Under the pieces are notes generated by a model, which was not told the DNA's origin, ran no database searches, and saw nothing but the letters and a program-made list of their open reading frames with translations. A stretch of DNA of 32,288 bases, taken from assembly GCA_018057925.1 (NCBI GenBank), contig JAGPCT010000037.1:1-32288 (forward strand), given 5' to 3'. This DNA is from Saprospiraceae bacterium. GTDB taxonomy: Bacteria; Bacteroidota; Bacteroidia; Chitinophagales; Saprospiraceae. Shown here in pieces: positions 1 through 8,721 of the stretch (position 1 is its first letter; every line of letters begins with the position of its first letter). Made by a program: the position numbers and the translations under genes.

Positions 1-2
1 CT

Positions 3-125
3 GAACTTAAAGAACATCGAAAGGTCCTTATTAATAATGAATGGATAGAGGAAATCATGCTTAAAGACACTAAAAAAATACTAACTAAGCTGAATCTATA
101 TTCCGTAAATTCAATTAAGAGTTAG
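3..125 (+). CDS. C-terminal end of an unidentified protein (cut by window edge)
   Basis: The third frame is open from base 3 to a TAG at 123-125 and gives a 40-residue, charged, Lys/Glu-rich C-terminus that begins ELKEHRKVLI and ends YSVNSIKS. The other two plus frames hit stops within the first 50 bases. The amino-acid composition looks like real protein (amphipathic helix, no low complexity), and the sequence just after the stop becomes very AT-rich and non-coding. I do not recognise the family from this fragment, and no function is assigned. Confidence 0.5.
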   Translation, partial: ELKEHRKVLINNEWIEEIMLKDTKKILTKLNLYSVNSIKS

Positions 126-475
126 GGTTTAATAAAATTATTTGTAAATAAAAGTGGTGTATTTCTTATTTTGGCGGGCAAAAGTAGAACTATATTTATA
201 CAACGAATTAAATTCGGTATTTATTATTGTAGATATTTAACTACAAGGAAGTAAAGAATTTTATAATATAATGGATATCAGTATAATATAACGAAATTGT
301 CGAAATATTATCTTGAATATTATTTGAAAATGACTCTAAAGTGAAAATCGAATATGTGTATAATTGTCTCATTGTGTGTATTATACAAAAACAAATATTA
401 TTTTGCCTAAAATGTTTTATAAATTGTAAAAACGAGTTTTTTCTTTTGAAATCGTCAACACGGACGAAATTTTAT
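126..475. other. AT-rich intergenic region, no gene seen
   Basis: About 350 bases of very AT-rich sequence between the partial gene at the left edge and the first palindromic repeat. A 72-codon open frame starting at 341 runs through this stretch into the repeat. Its product is Cys/Phe/Asn-rich with no recognisable pattern, and it is rejected as chance. No clear promoter or terminator is visible. Confidence 0.5.
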
Positions 476-566
476 CCCAAATTCAGCATTAGACAAATGC
501 GCAATCGATTAACGACTCGTAATCAGCACTATACGGTTTTTCAAAACTTTTACTATTGAATTCGGG
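476..566 (-). repeat. Palindromic intergenic repeat, copy R1 (internally deleted)
   Basis: Reverse-orientation copy of the dispersed repeat family also found at 6591, 8722, 17011, 24126, 25189 and 31922. Its ends match the family termini: CCCAAATTCAGCATTA at 476 and the complement of CCCCGAATTCAA near 566. The central GGGACGTCCC palindrome and the Ttt-CAATG hairpin are absent. The deletion falls between two TGATTA motifs of the full-length element, so this 91-bp copy looks like an internal deletion derivative. Confidence 0.7.
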
Positions 567-640
567 GTGAAGTTGACACTTTAATGATTTGGTTTAGGTG
601 TAGCCAACTATCCGAATTCAAATATATTATCGACTGACTT

Positions 641-2017
641 TTACAACAATTCTTTTATAGGTACTTCATCAATATCATTGACCCGAAATACAGCCACCGC
701 AGCGATAATGAGCGCCAGACCACTGATTACCAAGGCATATACAGGGTCACCTCCATACACGTATTTGACGAGTGGCCCACCAATGATGGCATTGATGATC
801 TGAGGGAGAACAATAAAAAAATTGAATATTCCCATGTAAACACCCATTTTGCGGTGTGGTATCGATCCGGCTAAAATAGCATAAGGCATTGCCAATATAC
901 TTGCCCATGCTATTCCGACTCCTACCATAGACAAGATTAGGAAATTAGGGCTTGAGACGAAGTATATGGATAACAACCCTATCCCTCCTGCAATCAACGA
1001 TACAGCATGGGTTGACTTTCGACCGATTTTTAGGGCTATATAGGGCAAAAAGAAGGCAAATATTGCCGAAACACCATTATAAACGCCAAATATGATACCG
1101 ACCCAGTCGCCTGCTTCCTGATATGTCGCCTTTTGTGCATCTGTAAGCTCATTGAATTCTACCAAGGGCGTTCCATAGACGTGATGTGCTATGGCTGGTG
1201 TACAGAATACCCACATACCAAAAAGTGCAAACCATGAGAAAAACTGAACCCAAGCCAGCTGGCGCATTGTTGCCGGCATCGTAGCAAAATCAGACAATAT
1301 AGCTGCTAATCCGGATTGTTTCTTTTCCTCAGTTTCATTTGCTACACCATCAAATTGGCGCAATTGTTCAGGTGTAAATTCTTTGACGGAGAATATTGTC
1401 ACCATAACAGCCCCTACAAGACATACTGCACCGATGATAAATGACAAAATGATATGATAAGGTACATGCCCTTCGGCTGCTTCTGAGGACACTCCAAACC
1501 AATTGCTTAGAGCATAGGGCAGCCACGAGCCCACTACAGCTCCTAAGCCTATTAATACTGTCTGTACGCTATATCCAAGTGTACGCTGGTCTGAGGGTAA
1601 GATGTCTGCTACCAAGGCTCTAAATGGCTCCATGGCGATATTGAAGGACGCATCCATAATCATTAGAAATCCGGCTCCCACCCACAATGCCGGCAATATA
1701 GAAGCAAATATGCCCGCTTGAGGCATCAAGATAAGCCCTAAAGCTGACAATATGGAGCCCAATAAAAAATAGGGTTTGCGCCTTCCCATCCGAGTCCAGG
1801 TCTTGTCACTGTAATGGCCTATAATAGGTTGTACAATCAACCCCATCAAAGGTGGGATAATCCAAAACCAGGACAAGCTGTGGACATCAGCTCCAAAGGT
1901 CTGTAATATACGGCTGGCATTGGCATTCTGTAGTGCAAAGCCCAATTGAATACCTAGAAAACCGAAACTTAGGTAAAATATCTGGAAGAAAGATAATCTT
2001 GGCTTTTGTAATGTCAT
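641..2017 (-). CDS. MFS sugar transporter, GPH/SLC45-like (probable maltose/maltodextrin uptake)
   Basis: Inner-membrane transporter of 458 residues with about 12 hydrophobic segments. It is likely to bring maltose or short maltodextrins into the cytoplasm by cation symport. The signature loop between helices 2 and 3 is clear at residues 67-84 (GHYSDKTWTRMGRRKPYF), as in SLC45/sucrose-type and GPH carriers, and a long cytoplasmic loop follows helix 6. It is the last gene of a minus-strand run pgmB-GH65-GH13-transporter, starting 16 bases after the amylase stop. Bacteroidota maltose loci commonly contain this type of carrier next to a GH65 phosphorylase and pgmB, which is the basis for the substrate inference. 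The start is the ATG at 2017. Family assignment is firm; the exact sugar is inferred. Confidence 0.87.
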   Translation of the reverse strand: MTLQKPRLSFFQIFYLSFGFLGIQLGFALQNANASRILQTFGADVHSLSWFWIIPPLMGLIVQPIIGHYSDKTWTRMGRRKPYFLLGSILSALGLILMPQAGIFASILPALWVGAGFLMIMDASFNIAMEPFRALVADILPSDQRTLGYSVQTVLIGLGAVVGSWLPYALSNWFGVSSEAAEGHVPYHIILSFIIGAVCLVGAVMVTIFSVKEFTPEQLRQFDGVANETEEKKQSGLAAILSDFATMPATMRQLAWVQFFSWFALFGMWVFCTPAIAHHVYGTPLVEFNELTDAQKATYQEAGDWVGIIFGVYNGVSAIFAFFLPYIALKIGRKSTHAVSLIAGGIGLLSIYFVSSPNFLILSMVGVGIAWASILAMPYAILAGSIPHRKMGVYMGIFNFFIVLPQIINAIIGGPLVKYVYGGDPVYALVISGLALIIAAVAVFRVNDIDEVPIKELL

Positions 2018-2033
2018 GGTATGGATGTGTTGC

Positions 2034-3416
2034 TTATTTTTTAATAAATATTTTGTAATCCCACGGTCCTAAGTCCAACGATTGTTGGTAATTTAACTCA
2101 ACTTCTTTTTCGCTGAAATATTCGAAATAATTTCCCGGAACGAATGTGTTGTTGCCTTTCAATTGGATTCGATAAAAGCGATCCGACAGATTTACCATCA
2201 CGACAATCTTATCCTTATCTGTATTTCTCGCAAATGACAAAATTTGCTCCGGCTGTGTGTTACTTATCAATGTAAAGCTGCCGCCGGCTGCGCCATTGGC
2301 TAGGGCAGGGTGTCTGTGCTTCAATGCATTTAATGCAGTATAAAATTTGGCTAATGGGAAGTCCTTAAAGTTAATAGTGTCTTTTTCAAAAAATCGGAGT
2401 GATTTGTCGAGATTTGACTCCTGCCCGGAATACGTCAATGGCATACCCGGCAACGTATAGACCAAGACTGCAAAGGTTTGATATCCTTTTCCAAAGCGGC
2501 TTTTGACGGTGCCCTGCCAACTGTTTTCATCGTGATTGTCTATGAATAACATACGATAAGCATCCTTCGGAAACAGTTTTTGATCTTCTTCAATTACCTT
2601 AGCCAAACCGATTGCATTGTCTCTACCCTGAGCCACGTCAACCATTTTGTGATGGATTTTCCAGGCATACGTCATATCAAATGCGTTTTTATGGAATTCC
2701 GGACTTTCGTCCTCTGCCAGCATGAAATAGTTGCCGTGTTGGTCTAGTTCAGCCTTGCATTGTTGCCAAAAATCAAGCGGAACAAAGCCGGCTATATCGC
2801 ATCTAAAGCCATCGACATGGTGTTGTTCTGTCCAAAATAACATCTCCCTGATCATTTCTTTGCGCATTTCTGCATTGTCATAATTGAGGTCGGCTACATC
2901 TGTCCAGTCTGTCAGATTACCATTATTATCACGTGGCACAGAAATGTTGCCCGTTGAATCCCGGTTGTACCAATCAGGATGCGTCTTTGTCCATACATGA
3001 TCGAAGGCGGTATGATTGGCTACCCAATCCAATATGACGTGCATGCCCAAGGAGTGTGCCTCCTTAACGAGGTCATCAAAATCGTCCATAGTGCCATATT
3101 CCGGATTGACTGCCTGATAGTCGCTGATAGAATAATAGCTACCCATACTGCCTTTGCGATTGAGCCTACCGATGGGATATACAGGCATGAGCCATAGGAT
3201 GTCCACACCCATGGCTTTTAAGCGGGGTAGGTGTTTAGCGAATGCATTGAATGTTCCTTCCGGTGTATATTGCCGAATGTTTACCTCATAAATATTGGCA
3301 TTTAGAGACCAGGGTACGGTATTTTCATTGACATTATTCATGACAGAGGGTTGTTTTTGTGCTTGTACAATGAAGGGCAACATGAACACAATCAGTAGAA
3401 ACCATCTTTTTTTCAT
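2034..3416 (-). CDS. Exported GH13 alpha-amylase
   Basis: Alpha-amylase-family glycoside hydrolase that cleaves alpha-1,4-glucosidic bonds in starch or maltodextrin, probably in the periplasm. All four GH13 motifs are visible (numbering from the upstream TTG at 3437, subtract 7 for this start): DWVANH at 137-142, GFRCD at 210-214 (nucleophile D214), LAEDE with acid/base E242, and FIDNHDEN with D303. The open frame extends to a TTG at 3437, but the ATG at 3416 gives a clean signal peptide (MKKRWFLLIVFML...VQAQ) and is preferred. No lipobox Cys is present, so a soluble periplasmic enzyme is expected. The small C-terminal beta domain follows the barrel. It sits between the GH65 gene and the transporter, in one operon. 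Confidence 0.9.
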   Translation of the reverse strand: MKKRWFLLIVFMLPFIVQAQKQPSVMNNVNENTVPWSLNANIYEVNIRQYTPEGTFNAFAKHLPRLKAMGVDILWLMPVYPIGRLNRKGSMGSYYSISDYQAVNPEYGTMDDFDDLVKEAHSLGMHVILDWVANHTAFDHVWTKTHPDWYNRDSTGNISVPRDNNGNLTDWTDVADLNYDNAEMRKEMIREMLFWTEQHHVDGFRCDIAGFVPLDFWQQCKAELDQHGNYFMLAEDESPEFHKNAFDMTYAWKIHHKMVDVAQGRDNAIGLAKVIEEDQKLFPKDAYRMLFIDNHDENSWQGTVKSRFGKGYQTFAVLVYTLPGMPLTYSGQESNLDKSLRFFEKDTINFKDFPLAKFYTALNALKHRHPALANGAAGGSFTLISNTQPEQILSFARNTDKDKIVVMVNLSDRFYRIQLKGNNTFVPGNYFEYFSEKEVELNYQQSLDLGPWDYKIFIKK

Positions 3417-3440
3417 AAGAATTTCAAATTTCAACAAGGA

Positions 3441-5759
3441 TTAGGCGTCCATTATTTTACGGTGATATACGTATTCTTCACCTTTGTTAACCTTTATTTT
3501 ATCTCCGTATATAGTCAATTCAAAAGTATTGCCGGTTAGATTTCTGACAATGATGTCTTTTTCGGAAACTTTCATTTCCAAAGTATTTTGTCTGTAAAGT
3601 ATTCTGAATGAATAACCCGTCCACTTATGTGGAAGCATAGGATAGAACCCGATTATTCCGTCTGTAACCTTCATTCCGGCAAAGCCCTTGATGATGGACA
3701 TCCATGTGCCTGCCATAGAAGTGATATGCAGGCCATCTTCTGTATCATTGTTGTAATTGTCTAAGTCCAATCTCGCCGTCCTGAGATACATCTCATAAGC
3801 TTTACCGAAGTCGCCGAGTTTGGCTGCAAGGATAGAATGTACACAGGGTGAAAGAGACGATTCGTGGACAGTACGAGGTTCATAAAATTCAAAGTTGCGG
3901 CGTATGGTATCCGTATCGAAGTCGTCTTCAAAGAAATATATTCCTTGCAAGACATCTGCCTGTTTGATAAAGCACGAACGGAGAATCCGATCCCAGCTCC
4001 ACTTTTGATTGAGCGGCAGATGAACGGGGTCTATGTCGGCAACCATGATTTGTTCTTTGTCTAAATAGCCATCCTGTTGGAGGAAAACATCCAATTCTTC
4101 GTCATACGGATAATACATATTGTCTATGACATGGCTCCAGCCAATCTTCTCACTTTCATGAAATCCCGTTTTGGCCACTATTGTATCAAAATGCGAGGGG
4201 TCTTTATCATGTAATTTGTCGAGCAAAGTCGAAGCATATTGTAAACACCAGCATGCTATGTAATTAGTGTACCAGTTGTTGTTGACGTTGTTCTCATATT
4301 CGTTGGGGCCTGTTACGCCGAGCATCACATATTTGCCTTTGTCTTCAGACCAATTGACTCTTTGCTTCCAGAATCGGGCGATGCCGATCATCACTTCAAT
4401 ACCCGTGTAAAGTGCATAGTCTTCATCGCCTGTATATTTGACGTAGTCGTAAATTGCATAAGCTATGGCGCCGTTGCGATGGATTTCTTCAAAAGTTATT
4501 TCCCATTCGTTGTGGCATTCTTCGCCATTCATTGTAACCATAGGGTACAGAGCAGCACCATCTGTGAAGCCTAATTTAGCAGCATTTTCAATGGCTTTGC
4601 TCAAATGATTATACCTGTATTTTAATAAAAATTGACCGACTTGGCTGCCGGATGTCGCCATATAATAGGGAATGCAATATGCTTCTGTGTCCCAGTATGT
4701 ACTTCCGCCGTATTTTTCACCCGTAAAGCCCTTGGGGCCTATATTGAGCAGTTCGTGTTCTCCTGTATAAGTTTGATTTAATTGGAAGATATTGAAGCGT
4801 ATTCCTTGTTGTGCTTCATCATCGCCCTCAATGATGATGTCGTTGTTGTCCCAGCTCTTGCGCCAGGCGGCAATTTGCTGTTCTTTCAACTCGTCGTAAC
4901 CCAATTCTGTGATGATATTTAGGTTGGTCAAAGATAGATTTTTCAAGTCTTCATCCGGATAAAAGAAAGAAGTTACAATGGAAGTATATTTTTCGATAGT
5001 GACTTCATCTCCATTAGAGAGGAAGGTAGAATAATTGGAATTGGTACGGCTTGGAGAAACGTTTTCTGTTGAACCGTTGATATTCCACCCGTTGACGACG
5101 ACACGATGTGAAGTGGAGGCAGCAATGTGGAAATTGGTTTTCTTGGTTGAAGCCATGACAATGCCCGTGTTATCTAAAACATCAGCGGTAAAATTTTCCC
5201 AAAAGGTCTCATCATAATTGGAATCCATATTTTTGACGTCTGCTTCAAGACCGGAATCAATGGTAAAATCGGTTTCGCCTTCTTCGACTTTGATTCGATA
5301 GCGGAGTAAGGCGGAATCCGGATGGCTTTTGGAATAAAATCTTTCTGAATAAATACGGACGAAGACGTCGTTGGGTAGGTGAAGCCCAAATGTCCGGGAA
5401 AGAATCCCTTTTTCCATATCTAATTCGCTGTAATAGTCCACCGGAGATAACTTTCCGAGGTCAATAATGGTGTCGTCTAACGTTATTGTTAAGTCGAGCC
5501 AATCTACTGAATTGATGACTTTGGCAAAATATTCAGGATATCCATTCTTCCACCATCCTACGCGCGTCTTATCCGGATAATAAATACCCGCTAAATAGGA
5601 ACCTCTGAGACTTTCTCCGGTAAATGTTTCCTCAAACACAGCTCTCTGACCCATTCTGCCATTGCCTATCGCCAACAAAGACTCGGTCACCATATTATCG
5701 TTTAGACTAAAGTCTGTTTCAATTATTTTCCAAGGGTGGGTTTCAATATATTTCTTCAT
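3441..5759 (-). CDS. GH65 family maltose (disaccharide) phosphorylase
   Basis: Cytoplasmic inverting phosphorylase of 772 residues, a normal length for GH65. It would convert maltose plus phosphate to glucose plus beta-glucose-1-phosphate. Visible signatures are the N-terminal super-sandwich start (TESLLAIGNGRMGQR, 25-39), the substrate-site motif GGSTYWDTEAY (351-361), the catalytic region ECHNEWEITFEEIHRNG (414-430) with the general-acid Glu in it, and the TVHESSLSP segment that forms the phosphate site in phosphorylases. No signal peptide is seen. It lies between pgmB (45 bases upstream) and the amylase. The neighbouring pgmB argues for phosphorolysis, because its substrate is the beta-glucose-1-phosphate this reaction releases. 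Kojibiose- or trehalose-specific relatives, or the hydrolases known in this family, cannot be excluded by eye. Confidence 0.9.
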   Translation of the reverse strand: MKKYIETHPWKIIETDFSLNDNMVTESLLAIGNGRMGQRAVFEETFTGESLRGSYLAGIYYPDKTRVGWWKNGYPEYFAKVINSVDWLDLTITLDDTIIDLGKLSPVDYYSELDMEKGILSRTFGLHLPNDVFVRIYSERFYSKSHPDSALLRYRIKVEEGETDFTIDSGLEADVKNMDSNYDETFWENFTADVLDNTGIVMASTKKTNFHIAASTSHRVVVNGWNINGSTENVSPSRTNSNYSTFLSNGDEVTIEKYTSIVTSFFYPDEDLKNLSLTNLNIITELGYDELKEQQIAAWRKSWDNNDIIIEGDDEAQQGIRFNIFQLNQTYTGEHELLNIGPKGFTGEKYGGSTYWDTEAYCIPYYMATSGSQVGQFLLKYRYNHLSKAIENAAKLGFTDGAALYPMVTMNGEECHNEWEITFEEIHRNGAIAYAIYDYVKYTGDEDYALYTGIEVMIGIARFWKQRVNWSEDKGKYVMLGVTGPNEYENNVNNNWYTNYIACWCLQYASTLLDKLHDKDPSHFDTIVAKTGFHESEKIGWSHVIDNMYYPYDEELDVFLQQDGYLDKEQIMVADIDPVHLPLNQKWSWDRILRSCFIKQADVLQGIYFFEDDFDTDTIRRNFEFYEPRTVHESSLSPCVHSILAAKLGDFGKAYEMYLRTARLDLDNYNNDTEDGLHITSMAGTWMSIIKGFAGMKVTDGIIGFYPMLPHKWTGYSFRILYRQNTLEMKVSEKDIIVRNLTGNTFELTIYGDKIKVNKGEEYVYHRKIMDA

Positions 5760-5804
5760 TCAAAAAGTTTTAAGTTTGAGTAAGTCGGGATTAAGGAGGG
5801 GAAT

Positions 5805-6494
5805 TCAATGATTGGCTCGATGTATCAGGGAAATTACTAAATCGATATCCACATCCTGCAATGCTAAAAAATTCAGTTGTGCTTTTGGTAAAACATCCTC
5901 AGTGCCAATACCGATGGCTGCCATGCCGGCTGTAAGTGCTGCTTCTATGCCTACTTCAGCATCTTCAAATACGGCGCAATGTGATGGTGGCAAGTTGAGC
6001 CCGATGGCGCCTTTTAGAAAAACCTCCGGATTGGGTTTGTTGTGTTTCAGTGCATTGCCGTCCACTATGGCATCAAAGTAATGAACAATGCCTAAGCTTT
6101 TTAATACAGGGTATGCGTTTTTTGAGGCTGATCCAAGCGCTATTTTAATGTGCTTGCTGCGTACTAAGTCAAGGAATTCAAGCGCACCCGGCAAAGCATC
6201 TTTATTGCTTAAATGGGCTATCAACTCATTGTACCATTCGTTTTTTTGCGTTGCCGCGTTTTCTTTATCCGCTTCACTCATAGATATTCCGCCCCATGAT
6301 AGAATCTTGTTCAATGAGTCTATACGACCGACACCTTTTAATTCCTCATTTTGTTGTTCAGAAAAATCGAAGCCCAAGCTGTTGGCTAGCCGCCGCCAAG
6401 CCTGATAATGTAGCTTTGCAGTATCCACTAAGACACCGTCTAAGTCAAAAATAAAGCCGATTTCGTTTAAAGTGAGAGCCATGATGGTAGGCAT
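5805..6494 (-). CDS. pgmB: Beta-phosphoglucomutase (HAD superfamily)
   Basis: Converts beta-glucose-1-phosphate to glucose-6-phosphate. The HAD nucleophile/acid pair is in FIFDLDGVLVDT (D17 and D19 from this start). The cap motif GVGRIDSL matches the beta-PGM substrate-specificity loop. The core Ser/Lys motifs are GSASKNA and HNKPNPEVF, and the Mg-binding acidic pair is in FEDAEVGIEAA. Length (229 aa) is typical. A second in-frame ATG at 6482 (MALTLNE) gives a form four residues shorter and is also possible; the first ATG follows an A-rich stretch typical of this phylum. It is the first gene of the alpha-glucan operon and its promoter region holds a perfect inverted repeat at 6533-6555. Confidence 0.9.
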   Translation of the reverse strand: MPTIMALTLNEIGFIFDLDGVLVDTAKLHYQAWRRLANSLGFDFSEQQNEELKGVGRIDSLNKILSWGGISMSEADKENAATQKNEWYNELIAHLSNKDALPGALEFLDLVRSKHIKIALGSASKNAYPVLKSLGIVHYFDAIVDGNALKHNKPNPEVFLKGAIGLNLPPSHCAVFEDAEVGIEAALTAGMAAIGIGTEDVLPKAQLNFLALQDVDIDLVISLIHRANH

Positions 6495-6532
6495 TTTTTT
6501 TGTACTTGGCTAAGATATAAATTATCTGAGGA

Positions 6533-6555
6533 TATTGTGTAAAAAGTACACAATA
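6533..6555. promoter_or_regulatory. Perfect inverted repeat upstream of pgmB, candidate operator
   Basis: Two 9-base arms, TATTGTGTA and TACACAATA, are separated by a 5-base AAAAG spacer and centred about 50 bases upstream of the pgmB start. A weak TAnnTTTG-like box (TATCTTAG on the minus strand) lies between this repeat and the gene, so the repeat covers the place where a -33 element would be. That is a usual operator position. No LacI or GntR gene is present in the window to pair with it, so the binding protein is unknown. Confidence 0.45.
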
Positions 6556-6590
6556 AAAATAAAGTTTATGAATAAAAAGATTTATACATG

Positions 6591-6735
6591 AACTCAACAA
6601 TCGAGGTTTTTCCAATAATTAATGGTGTTGATTATAAGAGTAATCCTGATGTGCGTATCGTTTCAATGGATTAATGAAACCATTGATCATGATTCAGTAC
6701 ATCGTTTTCACTTTGCCTAATGCTGAATGTGGGTT
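6591..6735 (+). repeat. Palindromic intergenic repeat, copy R2 (degenerate, near full length)
   Basis: Forward-orientation copy of the dispersed family. The right terminus (CCTAATGCTGAATGTGGGTT) is well conserved and the left end is degenerate. The core blocks GATGTGCG, ATCGTTTCAATGG, AACCATTGAT and GTACATCG are present in the same order as in the copies at 17011 and 24126. The GGGACGTCCC palindrome has decayed to GAGTAATCC. Confidence 0.6.
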
Positions 6736-6822
6736 AAAATTCCGAATAAGCATAAAAAATATTTTATTCTTTCAATTTATTAATTATATTCGTGTTTATT
6801 AATTTTTATAAAATATTATGTT

Positions 6823-6981
6823 ATGTATTACACAAAATTTAATTCTCCCCCCCCCCTAATTTGGGTTATTTTGCAAAATAATATTTTGTCATTCTTTAAA
6901 AACAAAGGTGCATTTTATCTCATTGGGCTTATTTTCATAACCACATGTATCAGTTGTCAAAAAGAGATAGTCCATCAATAA
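6823..6981 (+). CDS. Possible small lipoprotein ORF containing a C10 tract
   Basis: An ATG at 6823 opens a 52-codon frame ending TAA at 6979-6981. The C-terminal half reads like a Bacteroidota lipoprotein signal: a Lys-rich start (FFKNKG), a hydrophobic stretch (YLIGLIFITT) and CISCQKE. Only a few residues follow, so this is either a tiny lipoprotein or the 5' remnant of a longer one. The frame crosses a run of ten C bases (6847-6856), so a change in run length would separate the ATG from the lipoprotein part. A TTG at 6886 could serve as a start downstream of the tract. It ends 21 bases before the gene at 7003. Evidence that it is translated is weak. Confidence 0.25.
   Translation: MYYTKFNSPPPLIWVILQNNILSFFKNKGAFYLIGLIFITTCISCQKEIVHQ
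6847..6856. repeat. Poly-C homopolymer (10 C)
   Basis: A run of exactly ten C bases in an otherwise AT-rich intergenic region, about 150 bases upstream of the sorting-domain protein gene. In AT-rich genomes, long G/C homopolymers are rare by chance and are classic slippage sites. It lies inside a possible small ORF. Confidence 0.85.
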
Positions 6982-7002
6982 TTCAATAATAAATCGTAAG
7001 AA

Positions 7003-8568
7003 ATGATGATACATAAGTTATATCTCTCATACAAATGGACTATAGGTCTAAGCCTTATCCTATTATGGACTAGTGCATTCAGTCAGTCTAAAGGTTATTA
7101 TATCCATTTAGAAAATACCGATTTAGATCGAACCGTATTGACTTCTAATTTTGCCACTGAGGTAAATTCGGATGAAGTTATTTATTCCCGTATCGAACAT
7201 CGTTTTAAAGGCCTGAGCTCTGAGTCCGAAACAGTGTCCTTGATGACAAAATTGATACGTAGCAATATAGATGGTACAATACTCAATTCAACGCTGGTGG
7301 AGTCAGATAGCCTAGAGCTCTTTGAATTAAACGTATATCGCTTTAAAGATATGATAATAGTAAACGGAATGGGTCGATCCCTAACTAATTACTACATCGT
7401 ATCCATGGTTTACGATTTAGACTTGAATTACTTGAAAAGTCAGAACTTTTACTATGCCAAGAGAACCAATACGGATTACTCCTCAATTTATCGCGTCATG
7501 GTTAAAGTCTTGCCGAAAAATATGTACTTAGTACATAACGATAACAGTATGGTTATGCGGTATGACACGCTGGGCAATGTCGAAAAAACTGCCATCCTTA
7601 GAAATCCGACTTATTCCAACAATCCAACTGTCAATTTAGATGAATTTGCTGTTAATCCGGAAACAGGCGAGCTTTTAGGATTTGATGGTCTTGCTACTTA
7701 TCGTTTTGACAAAGATTTCAAATTTATTTCGTATAATAACACAGGACTTAGAAGCATATATAACTCTAATTTACCAAGTTGGCTCAATATTTTTTCCGGC
7801 TATGAATATATTGGCAATGATCAGTATCTGGGGTGGGGTCATATTTTTGGACTTGATTCAATCAATGATCTAACTTTAAACACCTTGGGCTTGGGAGTTT
7901 TCAATTCTGATTTGGAGCCCGTAAAAAACATTTCAATCATTGACTTTGACCTTGAAGAGTCAAGTGATATCGCTTGTAGATCAACAGGAGGATTATTTAA
8001 AGGGACGGATGGGTACTATACTTTTAGCGAAGGAATCCCCAAGAATGAATATGAGAATTATTTGCTATCCAGTTATTTCTTTGTTAATAAATATGATTTT
8101 GAGTTGAATACGATTTGGCAAAGGAAATTTATTTTTAGAAAAGACTATCGATACCTTCAACTTTATGCGGAATTGACTCCAACCAATGCATTTCTTATTT
8201 CCGGTGAAAATTGGGACATTTCAAGGGCCACCCATTGGCCATTTCATGTCGGTGGTCATATCATCAATCTCGGTTCAGATGGCAGTTTTTCAACACTTGG
8301 AGTAAATAAAACTGAGTCCGGAATAGCTTTTTCTGTAATAGAGAATCCTGTTCGCGATAAATTTACCGTTATCAAAGACATCAATGACGCCAAAGCATAT
8401 AGTGTCAAGGTGTTTGATATGCAAGGAAGAGTTGTGGCTTCTGAAAAAAATTGGGATACCGACAGACTTAGTATTGACGTTTCATCATTGATAGCCGGCA
8501 CGTATTGCTATACCATATCAGATAGAACTATAGTATTATATAGTGGAAAATTTGTCAAAATTAGATAA
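7003..8568 (+). CDS. Secreted protein with type IX secretion sorting domain
   Basis: A 521-residue exported protein. It has an N-terminal signal peptide (MMIHKLYLSYKW followed by a hydrophobic run and SAFSQS) and a C-terminal domain (about 444-521) with the type A T9SS sorting pattern: NPVRDKF, VKVFDMQGRVV, IDVSSLIAGTY and a final SGKFVKIR. The middle is rich in Tyr/Asp/Asn and reads like beta-propeller blades, but no catalytic motif is recognisable. It would be sent across the outer membrane and either anchored on the surface or released. It lies between the alpha-glucan operon and the truncated regulator and has its own terminator at 8592. A function in glycan binding is only suggested by position. 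Confidence 0.8.
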   Translation: MMIHKLYLSYKWTIGLSLILLWTSAFSQSKGYYIHLENTDLDRTVLTSNFATEVNSDEVIYSRIEHRFKGLSSESETVSLMTKLIRSNIDGTILNSTLVESDSLELFELNVYRFKDMIIVNGMGRSLTNYYIVSMVYDLDLNYLKSQNFYYAKRTNTDYSSIYRVMVKVLPKNMYLVHNDNSMVMRYDTLGNVEKTAILRNPTYSNNPTVNLDEFAVNPETGELLGFDGLATYRFDKDFKFISYNNTGLRSIYNSNLPSWLNIFSGYEYIGNDQYLGWGHIFGLDSINDLTLNTLGLGVFNSDLEPVKNISIIDFDLEESSDIACRSTGGLFKGTDGYYTFSEGIPKNEYENYLLSSYFFVNKYDFELNTIWQRKFIFRKDYRYLQLYAELTPTNAFLISGENWDISRATHWPFHVGGHIINLGSDGSFSTLGVNKTESGIAFSVIENPVRDKFTVIKDINDAKAYSVKVFDMQGRVVASEKNWDTDRLSIDVSSLIAGTYCYTISDRTIVLYSGKFVKIR

Positions 8569-8591
8569 ACTAATAATCTTTTACATTGTAG

Positions 8592-8629
8592 ATAAGGGTT
8601 TGGCAAGGATTATGTCAAACCCTTATTTT
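8592..8629 (+). terminator. Rho-independent terminator after the sorting-domain gene
   Basis: Eleven-base perfect arms ATAAGGGTTTG (8592-8602) and CAAACCCTTAT (8616-8626) are followed by TTT. The stem extends inward by a G-T and a C-G pair. It begins 24 bases after the stop of the upstream gene. Confidence 0.8.
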
Positions 8630-8721
8630 CATTATGATATACTATGCCAAGATTATACAAAAATGATTTTTCTAATAGCCCGAAATTTAGACGTATTCCC
8701 GAAAAGTCGGAATTTCTTTAT

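Noticed and set aside
341-559. A 72-codon plus-strand open frame
   Set aside because: It runs from AT-rich spacer into palindromic repeat R1, has a biased composition with no domain pattern, and has no recognisable start region.
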